Positions 1 through 7,217 of a stretch of DNA of 29,285 nt are shown here, piece by piece. A program made the position numbers and the translations under genes. Every line of letters begins with the position of its first letter. Within the stretch, counting starts at the first letter, position 1. A model generated the notes under the pieces. It made no database searches and was not told the origin of the DNA. It worked only from the letters and a program-made list of their open reading frames with translations. The DNA lies in NCBI GenBank assembly GCA_937907525.1, contig CALCIB010000130.1, positions 1 through 29,285 of the forward strand. Reading direction: 5' to 3'. The DNA comes from an uncultured Planctomycetales bacterium (lineage in GTDB: Bacteria; Planctomycetota; Planctomycetia; Isosphaerales; Isosphaeraceae).

Positions 1-2
1 CC

Positions 3-266
3 CCCCCCAACGGCCCCCCCACCCCCCCCCTCATCCGCATGACCCCCGCGCCGGCCGTCCCCCCCGCCGCGCCGAAGCCCCCGCCCGCGCCGGCCCCCCA
101 ACCGCAAACCGTCCAGGCCCCGCCGCCGCCCCCCCGCCAAATCGCCGCCCCCACCCAGCAGACCGCCCAACCCGATCCGACGCCCCCTTCCGACCCCAAG
201 GCGGCCGACCCCAAGGTCCGGCAAGCCGCCGACGCCCCGCCGACGACCCCTCCGCCCTCGAAATAA
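3..266 (+). CDS. C-terminal end of a proline-rich protein (cut by window start)
   Basis: The frame is open from the window edge to a TAA stop at 264-266, so this is probably the tail of a longer gene that begins upstream. The visible part is almost entirely Pro, Ala, Gln, Lys and Asp, with PPPAPAP- and PPPP-type runs. This is the composition of a flexible, low-complexity linker or periplasmic tail. An ATG at 39 could serve as a start, but the open frame upstream of it has the same proline-rich composition, which argues against it. No domain is visible. Poly-C and proline-rich DNA at this GC content also stays open by chance, so the call is tentative. Confidence 0.4.
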   Translation, partial: PPNGPPTPPLIRMTPAPAVPPAAPKPPPAPAPQPQTVQAPPPPPRQIAAPTQQTAQPDPTPPSDPKAADPKVRQAADAPPTTPPPSK

Positions 267-721
267 CCGATAGGCCAATCCTGATGCGTCGCCGCGGCGT
301 CCGGCCGAGGCCGCGTCCTCCCTTGGGCGTTCCCACGCCTTAACGGGTTCAATCACCCAATTTTATGACGGAGTTCCTCGGACCCGGCCTGGGGCCGATC
401 GGACGGCCGATTTCTCGGACGTTTGTAGGTTTAACGATTTAATGTTCGGATGTCACCTTTTTTTTCGAAACACCACTGGAAATTCATGAGTGGGGAAGCT
501 AGGATCGTGATCGCCGGGGAAACAGGCGATCGGCTCGCGAAACTCCGTTCGCGCCATGGGTTTGGGCGCTCGGGTCGTCGCGCGCGTCCTCGACGGCCTG
601 GTTCCCGGGGTCGCGCGGCCCCGACCTCTGGGGCTCCCGCGCGGGCTCGTTCGAGCCGGCGCGATCGATCGCGGTTCGTCCTCGTTCGATTCTCGATTTT
701 CTCGCTGGAGGCCGTCGTCCC
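267..721. other. Intergenic region before the DUF1559 gene
   Basis: No convincing gene is present in this 455-base gap. It has a relatively AT-rich patch at about 420-490, which includes a run of eight T at 460-467, then returns to high GC. The AT-rich patch is the most likely place for a promoter of the downstream pilin-like gene, but no clear -35/-10 pair can be assigned. Overlapping short ORFs on both strands lack codon structure. Confidence 0.4.
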
Positions 722-1780
722 ATGAAAGCGAACTCACGTCGCGGGTTCACTCTGATCGAATTGCTGGTGGTGATCGCGATCATCGCCGTGTTGATCGCCC
801 TGCTGCTGCCGGCCGTGCAATCGGCCCGCGAGGCCGCTCGTCGCGCCCAGTGCGTCAACAACCTGAAGCAGTTGGGCCTGGCCTCGGCCAACTTCGAATC
901 GACCAACGGCACGTTCCCGCCGGGAATCGGCCCGTACCCGACCGCGACCACGTACAAGACCAGGATGTCGTTGCAGGCGATGGTGCTGCCGTTTTTGGAG
1001 CAGTCGGCGGCCTATTCCGCGTTCAATCTCCAGCACGGGGTCGACCTCGGCGCCCCGGCGCAGATGACGGCCTGCTACCAGATCGTCTCGGCCTACGTCT
1101 GCCCGTCCGACGGAGAGGCCGCGAAGTTCAGTCAGTACGCTCCCGGGGGGCTCGGTTACAGCAATTACTTCGGCAGCTACGGCAACACCCCCTCCCAGCA
1201 GTTGGGCACGGCGGCCTATCAGGAACCGGACTCCAGCCGGGCCGGCGTCACCAACATCCGGTTCAAGACGGGCGGGTCGCCGACAGATCCCGATTACCTG
1301 GCTTGCATCGCCGTGAAGATCTCGGAGATCACCGACGGCACCAGCAACACCACCCTGTTCTCGGAGACCAAGCGCTCCCGGGCCGTCCAGAACACCATCG
1401 CCGAGATCCCCTTCGTGGACCTGATCAACGTCTACGTCTCCGCGGGCAACTTCACGGGAGTGTCGGCCATCGCTCCCCCCACCGACTGCCAGGGGTCGAC
1501 GCAGATGCGGATTCGCTACCGCGGCCAGATGTACTTCCGCAGCCTCCCCTCGACCAGCGGCTTCTCCCATACCGTCCCGCCCAACTACAAGCTCTGGGAT
1601 TGTTCCGACGCCTCCTACAGCCAGGTTCACGGCGCGGCCCGGAGCTACCACTCCGGCGGCGTGAACGTGGGTTTCTGCGACGGCTCCGTCCGGTTCATCA
1701 AGGACTCCGTCAACCTGGCCACCTGGCGGGCGCTGGGGAGCAAGGCGGGCGGGGAAGTCGTCAGCGCCGACTCGTACTAA
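722..1780 (+). CDS. DUF1559 prepilin-like protein with H-X9-DG tail
   Basis: The 352-aa protein begins with a type IV prepilin-like leader: basic residues, then RRG/FTLIELLVVIAII, with the expected Gly8/Phe9 processing site and Glu at position 5 of the mature form, followed by a hydrophobic helix to about residue 30. The next part, around VQSAREAARRAQCVNNLKQ, is the usual DUF1559 continuation. Near the C-terminus, His310 is followed nine residues later by Asp320-Gly321, the H-X9-DG processing-associated motif. The family is hugely expanded in planctomycetes and is thought to form pilus-like or surface structures; its exact role is unknown. A GGAGG lies about 12 bases before the ATG. A lipoprotein gene follows 52 bases downstream on the same strand, probably in the same operon. 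Confidence 0.95.
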   Translation: MKANSRRGFTLIELLVVIAIIAVLIALLLPAVQSAREAARRAQCVNNLKQLGLASANFESTNGTFPPGIGPYPTATTYKTRMSLQAMVLPFLEQSAAYSAFNLQHGVDLGAPAQMTACYQIVSAYVCPSDGEAAKFSQYAPGGLGYSNYFGSYGNTPSQQLGTAAYQEPDSSRAGVTNIRFKTGGSPTDPDYLACIAVKISEITDGTSNTTLFSETKRSRAVQNTIAEIPFVDLINVYVSAGNFTGVSAIAPPTDCQGSTQMRIRYRGQMYFRSLPSTSGFSHTVPPNYKLWDCSDASYSQVHGAARSYHSGGVNVGFCDGSVRFIKDSVNLATWRALGSKAGGEVVSADSY

Positions 1781-1832
1781 GCCGACGGGGCGCGCCGGCG
1801 CTTCGATGACACCGAGAAGGGGAATCGCGTCG

Positions 1833-2306
1833 ATGTCGAGATTGCAGTGGCGACGATGGGTCGGACTGGTCCCGGTACTGCTGGGCCTGGCGACCGGCTG
1901 CGGCGGAGGACCGGGGCCGGGGTCGGCGGGGGGCGCGGACGACAACGTGTACCTCGAGACCTTCGGCGAGGACTATCGGATGTATACGATCGCCAAGAAG
2001 AAACCGCCTCGCAAGATCGAGGACATGAAGGCCCTGGGGAACATCGTCTCGCCGGCGGTGGAGGCGGCGCGCAAGGGGGACATCGTCGTCCAGTGGGGCG
2101 CCGCCCTCCCCGACACCCAGGAGGAGCCGGGCCAGACGTCGGCCCCCGAGATCCTGGCCTATGGCAAGGACGTCCCGGAGAAGGGGGGCTACGTCCTCCA
2201 CCTCGACCGGACGGTCACCCAGATGACGTCCGAGGAGTTCAAGGCCGCGCCCAAGGCCGCCGGCGATCCGGAACAGTCAGGCGGCAAGACCGGCAAGGCC
2301 AAGTAA
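1833..2306 (+). CDS. Small predicted lipoprotein downstream of DUF1559 gene
   Basis: The 157-aa product has a basic start (MSRLQWRRW), a hydrophobic stretch, and a lipobox-like ATGC with the lipid-modified Cys at about residue 23, followed by a Gly-rich linker. This predicts a lipoprotein anchored in a membrane. The rest is hydrophilic, ends in Lys/Gly-rich sequence, and shows no domain I recognise. An in-frame ATG at 1806 is possible, but the ATG at 1833 has a purine-rich ribosome binding site (AGAAGGGGAA) at good distance and puts the signal peptide at the N-terminus. The gene follows the DUF1559 gene closely and precedes a strong hairpin terminator, so the two probably form an operon. A role in assembling or anchoring the pilin-like protein is inference only. 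Confidence 0.8.
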   Translation: MSRLQWRRWVGLVPVLLGLATGCGGGPGPGSAGGADDNVYLETFGEDYRMYTIAKKKPPRKIEDMKALGNIVSPAVEAARKGDIVVQWGAALPDTQEEPGQTSAPEILAYGKDVPEKGGYVLHLDRTVTQMTSEEFKAAPKAAGDPEQSGGKTGKAK

Positions 2307-2335
2307 CGCCCGCGACGACCGATCGCCGCGCGGTT

Positions 2336-2381
2336 CGGCCCGGCGTCGCTCCCCGATTCGACGGGAGCGACGGCCGGGCCG
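2336..2381 (+). terminator. Hairpin terminator of the DUF1559-lipoprotein operon
   Basis: Arms CGGCCCGGCGTCGCTCCC (2336-2353) and GGGAGCGACGGCCGGGCCG (2363-2381) pair over about 18 bases with one bulge and a 9-base loop. The hairpin starts 29 bases after the lipoprotein stop and is followed by CTTCGTTTCCC, a weak T-rich stretch. It fits a transcription terminator for the upstream operon. Confidence 0.65.
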
Positions 2382-2441
2382 CTTCGTTTCCCGCGCCAGG
2401 GGGCCTCGTCGAAAAGCAAGAGGGGACGCGATGACGAACAT

Positions 2442-2466
2442 CCCTTCTCCCACAAGGGAGGAAGGG
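2442..2466. repeat. Degenerate copy of the CTTCTCCC hairpin repeat
   Basis: CCCTTCTCCC, then ACAA, then GGGAGGAAGGG forms a hairpin related to the first half of the double-hairpin repeat seen in full at 5450-5497 and 16790-16837. The second hairpin and the GATGAGGGG tail are absent. It sits between the operon terminator and the 3' end of the crotonase gene. Confidence 0.5.
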
Positions 2467-2514
2467 ATCATATGTGCTTGCTCGCGAAGGTTTTCGACGG
2501 AGCGGCGACCGTTC

Positions 2515-3384
2515 TCACCGCCGGACGCGGCGGAAGAAGTCGGCGATGGCGGCGCGGGACTCCTCGGTCGCGGCCAGGCGGACCAGATTGGCGACGACGG
2601 CCTCGCGCGCGGCTTCGGGGCCCTCGGCCAGGTCGATCTCGATGACCCGGACGATCGCCGCGTGGGCCTCGGGGAAGTCGTCGGCGTGTTGTTCCAGCTT
2701 GGTCTTGGCGAACGCCAACTCGTCAAGCCACTCCTCGGGCAGGAACGGCCGCTCGGCGGGGGCCTCCGACGCCAGAATCTCCAGCAGTCGCTCCGGCTCG
2801 TCGGCCGAGACCAGGCCGCTGACCACCCCTTGCGAGCGCGCCTGGAGGAAGCCGATCGGCGCGCCGTAGAGCAGCATGTCGAGCGCGTCCTTGGGAGCCA
2901 TGAGTCGGGGAAGGTGTTCGACGGCCCCGCCGCCGGGGATCAGCCCCAGCCGGACCTCCGGCGTCCCAAGCTGAAGCGGGACGCCGGACGCCAGCGCGAC
3001 CCGCTGGCGGCAGGCCAAGGCCAGTTCCAGGCCGTAGCCCAGACAGGCCCCGTGCAAGACCGCGACCGTCGACGGCCCCAGCCGCATCAGGCGGTCCAGC
3101 ACGTCCAGCCCGCGGCGGACGTATGCCTCGACCTCCGCGGACGGCGCCTCGCGGAAGATGTGCAGGTCGGCCCCCGCGCAGAAGCCCGCGGGCTTGGCGC
3201 TTCGGATCAGGATCCCCTGGACGCCGGCGTCCGCCTCGACCTCCGCCAACCGTTGGTCCAGCTCCTCGAGCGCCGCGGGGTTGAGCAGGTTCAGCGACTT
3301 GCCGGGCATGTCGAACCAGAGCGTCCATACGCCGTCGTCGTCGCGATCCCATCGCCAGACCGTCGCGCGCGCCTCGTCGGTCAT
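2515..3384 (-). CDS. Enoyl-CoA hydratase/isomerase family (crotonase) protein
   Basis: The 289-aa protein has the crotonase fold signatures. The first oxyanion-hole segment is GFCAGAD at residues 67-73 and the second is HGACLGYG at 111-118. Acidic residues occur where hydratases keep their catalytic pair: Glu120 in the helix after GYG, and Glu143 in TPEVRLGLIPGGG. Keeping both suggests true 2-enoyl-CoA hydratase chemistry, as in the N-terminal part of FadB/FadJ, rather than only isomerase activity. The C-terminal 60 residues are helical and charged. I chose the ATG at 3384 over a TTG at 3408 because the resulting MTDEARATV start is compact; its ribosome binding site is weak (AGGCGG). It stands alone on the minus strand, so the pathway (fatty acid or other acyl-CoA degradation) cannot be set from context. 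Confidence 0.88.
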   Translation of the reverse strand: MTDEARATVWRWDRDDDGVWTLWFDMPGKSLNLLNPAALEELDQRLAEVEADAGVQGILIRSAKPAGFCAGADLHIFREAPSAEVEAYVRRGLDVLDRLMRLGPSTVAVLHGACLGYGLELALACRQRVALASGVPLQLGTPEVRLGLIPGGGAVEHLPRLMAPKDALDMLLYGAPIGFLQARSQGVVSGLVSADEPERLLEILASEAPAERPFLPEEWLDELAFAKTKLEQHADDFPEAHAAIVRVIEIDLAEGPEAAREAVVANLVRLAATEESRAAIADFFRRVRR

Positions 3385-3721
3385 GATCTTACGCCGCCTG
3401 AAGGTCAAGATCGTTCCAGATGTGGATCCACGAACCGCGGCCGAGCGAGGGACGATCGAGACCCTCGTCGGCGGGGTTGTGGAATCTTACACGGTCGACC
3501 CAGGGGACCGATAGGGCTTCCCGCCCACGATCGGCGCGCGGCGACGGCGCAACCCGCGCGACCGATCCGGAACGTCAGCCCCCGTAGGCTGGGTCGAGAC
3601 CCAGCTTGGAGAAGCCTTGGCTTGCGTGGGCTGGGTCCAGACCCAGCCTACAGGATCGACCCTGGAATCAAGATACGACGAAGCGACGGCCGCGCGGCGA
3701 CGGCGCAACCGATCCGGAACG
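3385..3721. other. Intergenic region with duplicated segment and hairpins
   Basis: No gene is seen. The region holds two GGCTGGGTC/GACCCAGC palindromes (separate entry), framed by two copies of the segment GCGGCGACGGCGCAAC...CGATCCGGAACGTCA at about 3538-3578 and 3692-3724. The first copy carries a 7-base insertion relative to the second. The second copy supplies the stop codon of the small minus-strand gene that ends at 3722. Confidence 0.55.
3584..3651. repeat. Inverted pair of GTAGGCTGGGTC palindromes
   Basis: GTAGGCTGGGTC at 3584-3595 is matched by its complement GACCCAGCCTAC at 3640-3651. Each end is itself a small palindrome: GCTGGGTCGAGACCCAGC at 3588-3605 and GGCTGGGTCCAGACCCAGCC within 3626-3651. 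The unit looks like a short dispersed palindromic repeat. Such GTAGG...CCTAC units occur in many bacterial genomes; its function here is unknown. Confidence 0.6.
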
Positions 3722-3949
3722 TCAAACCTCGCTGGTCAGCGAGTAGATGTTGTGCCCCTCGCGACGGAGCTTGCCCTCGTCGGCGAGTTCCTCCCAGATG
3801 CCGGGGGGGTGGCCGGCGGGAGGGGTGATTCCGCCGATCCTCGACGTCTTGCTCCCGGGGCTCAGGCCCGACTGGTCGTCCAGCCGGGCGAGCTTCAGCC
3901 GCTTCTTGAACGCCTTGAACGCGCGCTTGCGCTCCTCTTCGGTCGACAT
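3722..3949 (-). CDS. Small conserved-looking hypothetical protein
   Basis: The 75-aa product has a highly basic, helical first third (ERKRAFKAFKKRLKLARLDD) and a C-terminal half that reads like a small winged-helix or docking unit (PPGIWEELADEGKLRREGHNIYSL). The order and composition suggest a real protein rather than a shadow ORF, and it has a GGAG about nine bases before its ATG. I do not recognise a named family. Its stop codon lies in the second copy of a 33-36-base duplicated segment. A nucleic-acid-binding role would fit the basic helix but is only a guess. Confidence 0.65.
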   Translation of the reverse strand: MSTEEERKRAFKAFKKRLKLARLDDQSGLSPGSKTSRIGGITPPAGHPPGIWEELADEGKLRREGHNIYSLTSEV

Positions 3950-4005
3950 GCCCGCGCTCCAATGGTTTGCCGCTGAAGACTTCCGCGGGGGCCGATGCCG
4001 AAGGA

Positions 4006-4028
4006 CCTTCTCCCCCTGAGGGAGAAGG
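4006..4028. repeat. Partial copy of the CCTTCTCCCC hairpin repeat
   Basis: CCTTCTCCCC, CTGA, GGGAGAAGG forms the first hairpin of the family seen in full at 5450 and 16790. The second hairpin and tail are missing. It lies between the small gene at 3722-3949 and the CsrA-like gene, just past the 3' end of the latter on the minus strand, and might also serve as a terminator. Confidence 0.55.
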
Positions 4029-4059
4029 CGAGAGTCGCCGCCGCCACGACCCGACGGCC

Positions 4060-4254
4060 TTACGACGAGAGCGACGACAAGAGGACGTCGCGATAGGTCC
4101 GAACCCGAGACCGCTTCTCCCCGCGCTCGACGACCGTGTCGTCGGGATGATCGATGGCGAGCCGAACGCGGTCGCCCTTGATCTCAACGACCGTGACGAC
4201 GACGTCGTCGCCGATCAGGACGCTTTCGCCCTCTTCCCTGGGGATGATGATCAC
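4060..4254 (-). CDS. csrA: CsrA-like carbon storage regulator (divergent)
   Basis: The 64-aa product aligns along its length with the RNA-binding translational regulator CsrA/RsmA: MIIIPREEGESVLIGDDVVVT, then VVEIKGDRVRLAID, then an acidic and basic tail. Arg6 and Arg44, positions used for RNA binding in E. coli CsrA, line up. Thr5 is Pro and Arg7 is Glu, so the N-terminal strand is unusual. I chose the GTG at 4254 because it puts the first strand exactly at the N-terminus, as in CsrA, and has a textbook GAGGTGG five bases upstream. An open frame extends back to 4332 but adds unlike sequence. CsrA dimers normally bind GGA motifs in 5' leaders and control translation. Whether this form does so is untested. 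Confidence 0.8.
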   Translation of the reverse strand: MIIIPREEGESVLIGDDVVVTVVEIKGDRVRLAIDHPDDTVVERGEKRSRVRTYRDVLLSSLSS

Positions 4255-4474
4255 AGTGTCCACCTCGCGGCAAGGCCCCATGGTCCAAACCGCCGCGACC
4301 CCTGGGGAGGGTGGTCGGGCGGTGACGACCACCCGATTGTAGCGGCGCGCCCCCCCCCGTCAATCGACGACCGGGGGGCGTGTCGAAGTACCTTGGGGGC
4401 GTCCGAACTTGCGCGATCGCGGCGATCGGTTTTTCGAAAACCGCGACATCAGGGCGACATCCCGATCCCGTTCG

Positions 4475-5395
4475 TCAAGCCCCGCGCCACGGCAAATCGA
4501 ACCGACGGCCGTGGAGCGTTCGGTCGCCGGCGACGCACCGCGGCTCGATCGTCGCCCCGCCGCCGTCGCGGCCCGGCTCCAGCCGACACCAGCCCAGCGG
4601 CTGGGGCGTGGCGAAGTGGTAGGCCACCGCCGGCAGATTGACCAGGTGCAAGTCCTCGCGCTTCTTCAGGCTCCAGACGTGCGAGTGTCCGAAGACCAGG
4701 GCCTTGACCTGCTTGCGGGGCTCAAGGATCTCGTAGAGCGCCTTGGTGTCCTGCAGCCTCCCCTTCGCCGGAGGATCGAGCGTCGGCGACGGGTCGTGAT
4801 GGAGCATGACGACCGTGGTCGCGTCGGGCCGTTCGTCGAGCGTCTTCTTCAGCCAGTCCCTCTGGACCTCCCCAAGCTCCCCCTCGACGTGGCCGATCTT
4901 GATGAGCGAGTCCAGCATCACCAGCCGAACGCCCAGCGACTCGAAGACGGTCGCGAACCGGCCCTCGACCCCGGTCTCGGCCCGCGACTTCAGGGCGTCC
5001 TTGATCGGCTCGCGCTCGTCGTGGTTGCCCATGGTCAGGTGAACGGAAAGCCCGCGCTCGCGCAGGGGGTCGATCAGCTTGAGGAACTGCGCGTAGTCCC
5101 CGGGGAGCCCCTGGTTGAACGCCAGATCCCCCAGGACGGCCACGGTCGCGGGAGGCGTCGGCTGGGCGAGGATGTCGGCCACCGCCGCCCGGAGGTTCTC
5201 GGTCATGTTGAACGCCTCCTTGTGGACGACCTTCGTCGGGTCGGCGGCGATGTGGACGTCCGACAGGAGGGCGATGTAAGGCGCCTGCTCCTCGGCCGCG
5301 GCGGCGCGGAGGCCGGGCCAGGCGAGGGAGGCGCCCCCGACGGCCAGGCCGTGGAGGAACGAGCGGCGGCTGACGGGCGGCAAGTGGATCGGCAT
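4475..5395 (-). CDS. Tat-exported calcineurin-like metallophosphoesterase
   Basis: The 306-aa protein starts with a twin-arginine signal (SRRSFLHGLAVGG at about residues 9-21) and an Ala-rich cleavage region near residue 33. The metallophosphoesterase motifs follow in order: D-x-H (Asp46, His48), GD (Asp90), GNHD (124-126), LHHD and GHSH (about 236-239). All metal ligands appear intact, so it should bind two metals and cleave a phosphoester outside the cytoplasm. The substrate is unknown; phosphodiesterase or nucleotidase activity would be usual. I chose the ATG at 5395 because the longer frame to 5644 runs back through a repeat and would bury the Tat signal. The gene stands alone, with a head-to-head repeat pair upstream. 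Confidence 0.88.
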   Translation of the reverse strand: MPIHLPPVSRRSFLHGLAVGGASLAWPGLRAAAAEEQAPYIALLSDVHIAADPTKVVHKEAFNMTENLRAAVADILAQPTPPATVAVLGDLAFNQGLPGDYAQFLKLIDPLRERGLSVHLTMGNHDEREPIKDALKSRAETGVEGRFATVFESLGVRLVMLDSLIKIGHVEGELGEVQRDWLKKTLDERPDATTVVMLHHDPSPTLDPPAKGRLQDTKALYEILEPRKQVKALVFGHSHVWSLKKREDLHLVNLPAVAYHFATPQPLGWCRLEPGRDGGGATIEPRCVAGDRTLHGRRFDLPWRGA

Positions 5396-5449
5396 GGCGA
5401 GACCCTCGTTTTCGCCGACCGCCACGGATTTCGGGGACGACGGGGACGT

Positions 5450-5497
5450 CCTTCTCCCCTTGAGGGAGAAGGTGGCCCGAAGGGCCGGATGAGGGGT
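5450..5497 (+). repeat. Double-hairpin intergenic repeat, type A
   Basis: The unit consists of hairpin one (CCTTCTCCC / GGGAGAAGG), hairpin two (GGCCCGAAGGGCC) and the tail GGATGAGGGG. All 48 bases are identical to 16790-16837. The layout resembles the REP/BIME repeats mobilised by RAYT transposases: a palindrome with a conserved short tail. No RAYT gene is present in the window. Confidence 0.8.
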
Positions 5498-5572
5498 GGG
5501 CGAGCGAGAAGGCCGTCGGCATCCGAGCCGTCCGAGCCGGCTTTCAACTTCCCAACGGCTTCTCTTCGCGCC

Positions 5573-5622
5573 CCCCTCGTCCGACCGCTTCGCGATCCGT
5601 CTTCCCCCGCGAGGGGGGAAGA
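5573..5622 (-). repeat. Double-hairpin intergenic repeat, type B, inverted
   Basis: Read on the minus strand it is CTTCCCCCCTCGCGGGGGAAG, a second GC-rich hairpin (ATCGCGAAGCGGT) and the tail GGACGAGGGG. It faces the type A copy at 5450-5497 across a gap of about 75 bases, giving a composite inverted unit of about 172 bases. The related type B copy is at 20896-20947. Confidence 0.7.
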
Positions 5623-5745
5623 CCGCCTTCTTCGAACGACCCAAGGAGCCGTGACGGTCGACGGTTTGATAGACTGGGGGCGTCCGCCGACGTCGGGGAC
5701 GCCCCCCTCATCTTAACCCGGCCGCGCCGGGAGGCCGCGCCTTCC

Positions 5746-6315
5746 ATGGGATACGAAGTCGAATTGAAATATCGCGACGTCGACCACGACGCCCTCCGCC
5801 GCGCGCTCGAGGCGCTGGGGGCGGAGGAGGGCGCGACGCTCGACGAGGAGGACCTTTACCTCAACCATCCCGCGCGCGACTTCGCCGCCAGCAACGAGGC
5901 GTTCCGCGTCCGTTCCATCGGCGAGGACAACCGCGTGACCTACAAGGGCCCCAAGGAGCCGGGCCCGACCAAGACCCGCGAGGAGATCGAGGTCCCCTTC
6001 GCTCCCGGCCCGTTGCGACTCGACGAACTCACCCGGATGTTCGACGTCCTGGGCTTCCGCCGCGTCGCCCTGGTCCGCAAGCGGCGGACGCCGTTCCGCC
6101 TGACGTTCGGCGGCCGTCCGCTCGAAGTGACCCTCGACCGCGCCGACGAGTTGGGCGACTTCGCCGAGGTCGAGGCCCTGGCCCTCGACCGCGACGATCT
6201 GCCCGACGCCCAGCAAGCCGTCCTCGACCTCGCCGCCGAACTCGGCCTGGCGACGGTCGAGCCGCGCTCGTATCTACGCATGCTCCTGGAAAAGCGCGCC
6301 CAACCGAGCATGTGA
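5746..6315 (+). CDS. CYTH-domain protein, class IV adenylate cyclase (CyaB) type
   Basis: The 189-aa protein opens with the CYTH signature ExExK (Glu4, Glu6, Lys8 in GYEVELKY). It continues with the alternating basic and acidic strands of the triphosphate tunnel fold: FRVRSIGEDNRVTYKGP, then TKTREEIEV, RRVALVRKRRTPFRL, LEVTLDRADELGDFAEVE. Length and order match the CyaB/thiamine-triphosphatase group. These enzymes bind a triphosphate in an eight-stranded tunnel with divalent metal. Members make cAMP, hydrolyse thiamine triphosphate or hydrolyse inorganic triphosphate, and sequence alone does not separate these. It converges with the GNAT toxin gene, with an 11-base gap between them. Confidence 0.85.
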   Translation: MGYEVELKYRDVDHDALRRALEALGAEEGATLDEEDLYLNHPARDFAASNEAFRVRSIGEDNRVTYKGPKEPGPTKTREEIEVPFAPGPLRLDELTRMFDVLGFRRVALVRKRRTPFRLTFGGRPLEVTLDRADELGDFAEVEALALDRDDLPDAQQAVLDLAAELGLATVEPRSYLRMLLEKRAQPSM

Positions 6316-6326
6316 CTGTATTCCCG

Positions 6327-6857
6327 TCACGCCCTGAAAGGCGGCAGGTCGAGTTTGCGGACGACGTGCATCGGGAGCAAGAGGTGGTTCGGATCGTCAA
6401 GCAGGGGCGTGAATCCGAACTTCAGGTAGAACCGGCGCGCGTCGTCGTCGATCGCGTCGACTTCCACCGCCCGGACTCCGACGTGTTCGGCGAGATGTTG
6501 GGATCGCCGCAAGGCGTCGATCAGCAGCAACGAACCGAGCCCCTTCCCTTGGGCCGTCCGATCGACGGCCAGGCGGCCGAGAAGCACCACCGGCACATCC
6601 AGCCGAGGCAGGCCCTTGGATTGATCGGGGGGCAAGACGTCGTGGGCGACCCGGTGATTCGAAAGCGCGTAATAGCCGACGACGACCGTCCCGCCGGTCC
6701 TCACGGCGACGTATGTCCGGGCGAGATCTCGCTTCTCGAACTGTCCGGCCCGCGTCTTCAACCAATCGGTCAGCATCGGCCGGCCGCAATCGAACGCCGA
6801 ACGGTCGTGCCGCGAACTCAACTTCTCAATGCTCCAGGCGTCGCCGGGGTCAGTCAA
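6327..6857 (-). CDS. GNAT acetyltransferase, probable TacT-type toxin
   Basis: The 176-aa protein has the GNAT fold hallmarks. The acetyl-CoA loop is Q103-G-K-G-L-G108, after the strand LLGRLAVD, and the C-terminal YLKFGF carries the usual Tyr (about 144). The N-terminus (IEKLSSRHDRSAFDCG...L..WLK) is typical of toxins that acetylate the amino group of charged tRNA. It overlaps the DUF1778 gene by eight bases, the classic antitoxin-toxin order. The start is a TTG with GGGAGG four bases upstream; no ATG occurs before residue 28, within the conserved region. The partner protein normally neutralises the enzyme and the complex represses the operon. tRNA specificity cannot be told from sequence. 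Confidence 0.85.
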   Translation of the reverse strand: MTDPGDAWSIEKLSSRHDRSAFDCGRPMLTDWLKTRAGQFEKRDLARTYVAVRTGGTVVVGYYALSNHRVAHDVLPPDQSKGLPRLDVPVVLLGRLAVDRTAQGKGLGSLLLIDALRRSQHLAEHVGVRAVEVDAIDDDARRFYLKFGFTPLLDDPNHLLLPMHVVRKLDLPPFRA

Positions 6858-7128
6858 GACGCCTCCCGTACCTCTCGGCCGCCTTGACCAGCGCGGCGTT
6901 GGGGACGGCGTTCGGCTCGTCGAGCAGGGCGAGGACGCGGTCGCGGTCGCGATCGCTCAAAACGGTGGCGTCGCGACGCTCGATGACCGCGCGGGCGCGG
7001 TCGACGAGCGCGCCGACGGCGAAGTCGTCGACCGACTGGCCCAGCGAGGCGGCCGCCTCCTCGATGATCCGTTTCGACTCCGAGGGCAAGTGAAAGTTCA
7101 AGAGAGCGTCTCTCGTTTCGACCGCCAT
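6850..7128 (-). CDS. DUF1778 antitoxin (TacA-type)
   Basis: The 92-aa protein matches DUF1778 antitoxins. It has a short ribbon-helix-helix N-terminus (NFHLPSESKRIIEEAAASLGQSVDDFAVGALVDRA) for DNA binding as a dimer, and a C-terminal tail (LSDRDRDRVLALLDEP) that wraps and blocks the GNAT toxin. I chose the ATG at 7128, which has GGAAGGAGGG just upstream, rather than a longer frame to 7158. The last eight bases overlap the toxin start, so the pair should be translationally coupled. Autoregulation by the antitoxin-toxin complex is typical of the family. No clear operator palindrome is visible upstream. Confidence 0.85.
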   Translation of the reverse strand: MAVETRDALLNFHLPSESKRIIEEAAASLGQSVDDFAVGALVDRARAVIERRDATVLSDRDRDRVLALLDEPNAVPNAALVKAAERYGRRLD

Positions 7129-7217
7129 CCCGCCCTCCTTCCCATCGACGTGGAGCACTCCGCCACCCTCGTCATTCTATCCCGACGAGAGGGCCGAGGC
7201 CACTCGACGAACGCGGG

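Larger units (their letters stand above)
5396..5745. other. Intergenic region between divergent genes, filled by a repeat pair
   Basis: This 350-base space separates the divergent phosphoesterase and CYTH genes. Half of it (5450-5621) is a head-to-head pair of double-hairpin repeats, listed separately. No other gene is seen. The GGGAGG at about 5729 serves the CYTH gene. Confidence 0.6.

Noticed and set aside
3535..3725. CRISPR-like repeat-spacer pattern
   Set aside because: There are only two copies of the longer segment, with an insertion in one and palindromes between; no regular array exists here or elsewhere in the window.
2431..3828. A 465-codon plus-strand open frame
   Set aside because: It lies antisense to the crotonase gene and runs through repeats; its composition is low-complexity Arg/Gly/Asp.
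4255..4332. N-terminal extension of the CsrA-like protein
   Set aside because: The added residues do not resemble CsrA and the GTG at 4254 has a far better ribosome binding site and matches the family N-terminus.
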